A stretch of DNA of 8,503 nucleotides from Acidobacteriaceae bacterium. GTDB lineage: Bacteria; Acidobacteriota; Terriglobia; Terriglobales; Acidobacteriaceae. Below the pieces are notes generated by a model, which made no database searches, was not told the DNA's origin, and saw only the letters and a program-made list of their open reading frames with translations. Positions 7,555 through 8,503 of this stretch are shown one piece after another. The stretch is taken from assembly GCA_003152795.1 (NCBI GenBank), contig PMBA01000138.1:5189-13691 (forward strand), in the 5' to 3' direction. Both the position numbers and the translations under genes were made by a program. The stretch's first letter is position 1, and each line of letters opens with the position of its first letter.

Positions 7555-8190
7555 TTAAGGGACAACAATTGTGTCCCCCGGCTGCAATAGATAATTCTGT
7601 TCGATCTCCTCACCTTTGACCAGTTTGCGATAGTTCACCGGCAGTTTCTGCTGTTTGCCGTTCTCGGAGCGCAGTACGTAAATGCGCTTAGTGTTGGCAA
7701 ACTGGCTCAATCCGGCGCTGGACAGTGCCTGCAGAACGGTCATATTCGGTAACATCGGCGTAGCGCCAGCATGCAATACCTCGCCAACCAGGTAAATGCG
7801 TTTGCTGTTGATGGTAGTGACAACCACCGTCACACGCGGATCGGCGATGTATTTCTTCAGCCTCTCTGTCACCGAGTCGGCCAGTTGTTTGGGCGTGAGC
7901 CCGGCGGCCTGCACATCGTCGAGCAGGGGAAGAGAAATCTTGCCGTCGGGACGCACCGGCAAAGTGGCAGTGAGATCGGCTTCCTTCCAGACGGCGACGT
8001 GGAGCACATCCTCGGGGCCGATGACGTACGCGGGTCCGGCTGGGCTGCTGGAAGCCGGAGTGGGTGCCTTGTCCGAGGCGGTCTTGTCGGAAGCAGGGCT
8101 GGCGGCGGGCTGGGCGGGCACATCCTGTGCGAGCGCGATGCTGCTGATCAAGACGAGGGCCGCAATTGCCGCTTTCCAGGTTGAGCTCAT
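7555..8190 (-). CDS. Polysaccharide export protein (Wza/KpsD type, PES plus SLBB domain)
   Basis: This 211-residue periplasmic protein is the export component of the EPS machine. The signal peptide is MSSTWKAAIAALVLISSIALA, with a likely cut after ALA (19-21) before Gln-Asp. An Ala/Pro/Ser/Thr linker runs to about 52. The polysaccharide export (PES) domain starts at YVIGPEDVLHVAVWKE (55-70), continues through VRPDGKISLPLLDDVQAAGLT and ends near VTVVV (120-124). An SLBB domain starts at KRIYLVGEV (130-138), with TVLQALSSAGL (151-161), and the protein ends LLQPGDTIVVP. No lipobox Cys is present, unlike Wza, and the protein is short, like the export proteins of exosortase-linked loci. The ATG at 8190 is preferred over one at 8316 because AGAGGA lies eight bases before it, the signal peptide begins there, and the longer form would overlap the regulator gene. 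First gene of the probable operon. Confidence 0.94.
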   Translation of the reverse strand: MSSTWKAAIAALVLISSIALAQDVPAQPAASPASDKTASDKAPTPASSSPAGPAYVIGPEDVLHVAVWKEADLTATLPVRPDGKISLPLLDDVQAAGLTPKQLADSVTERLKKYIADPRVTVVVTTINSKRIYLVGEVLHAGATPMLPNMTVLQALSSAGLSQFANTKRIYVLRSENGKQQKLPVNYRKLVKGEEIEQNYLLQPGDTIVVP

Positions 8191-8290
8191 AGTTCGATTC
8201 CTCTCACAATCAGATTTCAATGTCTCAAGGTCTAACTGCGAGACTTGGACACCTTGAAACGTTGCAACCCTGAAACTTTGGAGCATTGCA
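8191..8290 (-). promoter_or_regulatory. Gap upstream of the EPS gene string, probable promoter and leader region
   Basis: This 100-bp stretch is the only sizeable gap in the window and precedes the first export gene, so an operon promoter is expected here unless transcription continues from the regulator. I found no match to a sigma-54 GG-N10-GC element on the minus strand and no good sigma-70 pair. It contains an inverted pair CAAGGT (8226-8231) and ACCTTG (8251-8256), which could fold in the leader RNA, and part of an 8-bp periodic repeat. Confidence 0.35.
8199..8204 (-). promoter_or_regulatory. Ribosome binding site deciding the export-protein start
   Basis: AGAGGA on the minus strand lies eight bases before the ATG at 8190. 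It argues against the longer reading from 8316, whose 42 extra residues lack a signal sequence. Confidence 0.65.
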
Positions 8291-8293
8291 TTA
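8245..8293. repeat. Degenerate 8-bp periodic repeat, consensus near TTGAAACN
   Basis: On the plus strand, units follow one another: TTGGACACC (8245-8253, nine bases), TTGAAACG, TTGCAACC, CTGAAACT, TTGGAGCA and TTGCATTA (ending 8293). The first two or three bases of each unit are nearly constant. The last two units overlap the hairpin and the regulator stop codon. The copies are imperfect, and the pattern was found by eye. Confidence 0.45.
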
Positions 8294-8300
8294 CGCTCCA
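8279..8300 (-). terminator. Hairpin spanning the regulator stop codon, weak terminator candidate
   Basis: On the minus strand TGGAGCGT pairs with ATGCTCCA (eight pairs, one G-U) around a six-base loop that contains most of the TAA stop codon. The following bases are AAAGTTTC, not a T-run, so it is not a standard intrinsic terminator. It could instead stabilise the 3' end of the regulator message or partly insulate the EPS genes. Confidence 0.3.
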
Positions 8301-8503
8301 TACTCTTCGCACCCAATCTGCTTCATCTTGTAGAGTAGCGCTTTGTAACTGATCTGCAACTCCTGGGCGGCCCGGCGCCGGTTCCAGCGGGTGCGAGTCA
8401 GGACCTGAAGGATGATTTCCCTCTCAGCCTCGCGGGAGGCGGCGCGCGCTGCGTCTTTCAAAGAAATCTTCTCGCCGTTGCCGGCGCGATCGCCGCGCCG
8501 TAA
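8291..8503 (-). CDS. C-terminal end of an NtrC-type sigma-54-dependent regulator, 5' part outside the window
   Basis: Seventy codons are open from the right edge to TAA at 8293-8291. The segment holds a Fis-type helix-turn-helix: EREIILQVLTRTRWNRRRAA, then QELQISYKALLYKMKQIG. This is the DNA-binding tail of NtrC-family enhancer-binding proteins, which drive transcription with sigma-54 RNA polymerase. Receiver and AAA+ domains, if present, lie beyond the edge. A basic, Gly/Arg-rich stretch precedes the domain, as is common for the linker. In exosortase-type EPS loci a sigma-54 response regulator (PrsR, with kinase PrsK) is often encoded nearby, so control of EPS or linked surface genes is plausible but inferred. 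I saw no sigma-54 promoter in the gap just downstream. The domain call is strong; the whole-protein architecture is inferred. Confidence 0.85.
   Translation of the reverse strand, partial: LRRGDRAGNGEKISLKDAARAASREAEREIILQVLTRTRWNRRRAAQELQISYKALLYKMKQIGCEEYGA

Noticed and set aside
8191..8316. 42-residue N-terminal extension of the export protein from ATG at 8316
   Set aside because: It overlaps the regulator's 3' end, would bury the signal peptide, and consists of translated intergenic repeat; the ATG at 8190 has a good ribosome binding site.
1..8503. CRISPR array, insertion sequence, tRNA, attachment site or toxin-antitoxin pair
   Set aside because: I saw no spaced identical repeats, transposase motifs, terminal inverted repeats or tRNA-like cloverleaf; nearly all DNA is accounted for by the EPS genes.

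Overview
The window is one compact block of a bacterial exopolysaccharide (EPS) biosynthesis and export locus. All eight recognisable genes lie on the minus strand, so transcription runs from the right edge towards the left edge. The DNA is GC-rich and densely coding. The Fis-type C-terminus of the regulator, a non-lipidated Wza-like exporter, an ExeA-like ATPase and separate chain-length and tyrosine-kinase proteins together suggest a soil-type Gram-negative bacterium. An acidobacterium is my best guess, from remembered similarity of the regulator tail and the beta-barrel protein. This is inference; there is no rRNA or other taxonomic marker.

In order of transcription: (1) 8503-8291, the C-terminal end of an NtrC-type (sigma-54 dependent) regulator, cut by the right edge; (2) a 100-bp gap with a hairpin at the regulator stop codon and a degenerate 8-bp periodic repeat; (3) 8190-7555, a periplasmic Wza/KpsD-type polysaccharide export protein; (4) 7526-6093, a predicted outer-membrane beta-barrel protein; (5) 6053-4461, a Wzz/GumC-type chain-length determinant; (6) 4451-3495, an ExeA-like AAA ATPase of the kind found in exosortase (XrtA/PEP-CTERM) EPS loci; (7) 3498-2575, a cytoplasmic BY-type tyrosine autokinase; (8) 2545-1172, a polyprenyl-phosphate sugar-1-phosphate transferase; (9) 1175-1, a family 2 glycosyltransferase, cut by the left edge. 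Gaps within the gene string are 39 bp or less, and two junctions are ATGA overlaps, so genes 3 to 9 are probably one operon.

The genes fit one pathway. The sugar transferase loads the first sugar phosphate onto the lipid carrier and the glycosyltransferase extends the repeat unit. The chain-length protein and tyrosine kinase together do the job of a Wzc-type copolymerase. The export protein and the beta-barrel probably form the periplasmic and outer-membrane exit route. The role of the ATPase is not established. The gene set and order match the EPS loci associated with exosortase XrtA, but no exosortase, flippase (Wzx) or polymerase (Wzy) lies in the window; they may lie beyond the left edge.

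I see no mobile element, CRISPR array, tRNA or rRNA, and no convincing evidence of a wholly new system. The most interesting points are the split, ATPase-interrupted copolymerase module, the exporter without a lipid anchor next to an unassigned barrel, the structured gap upstream of the operon, and a Cys in place of a usually conserved Asn in the sugar transferase.
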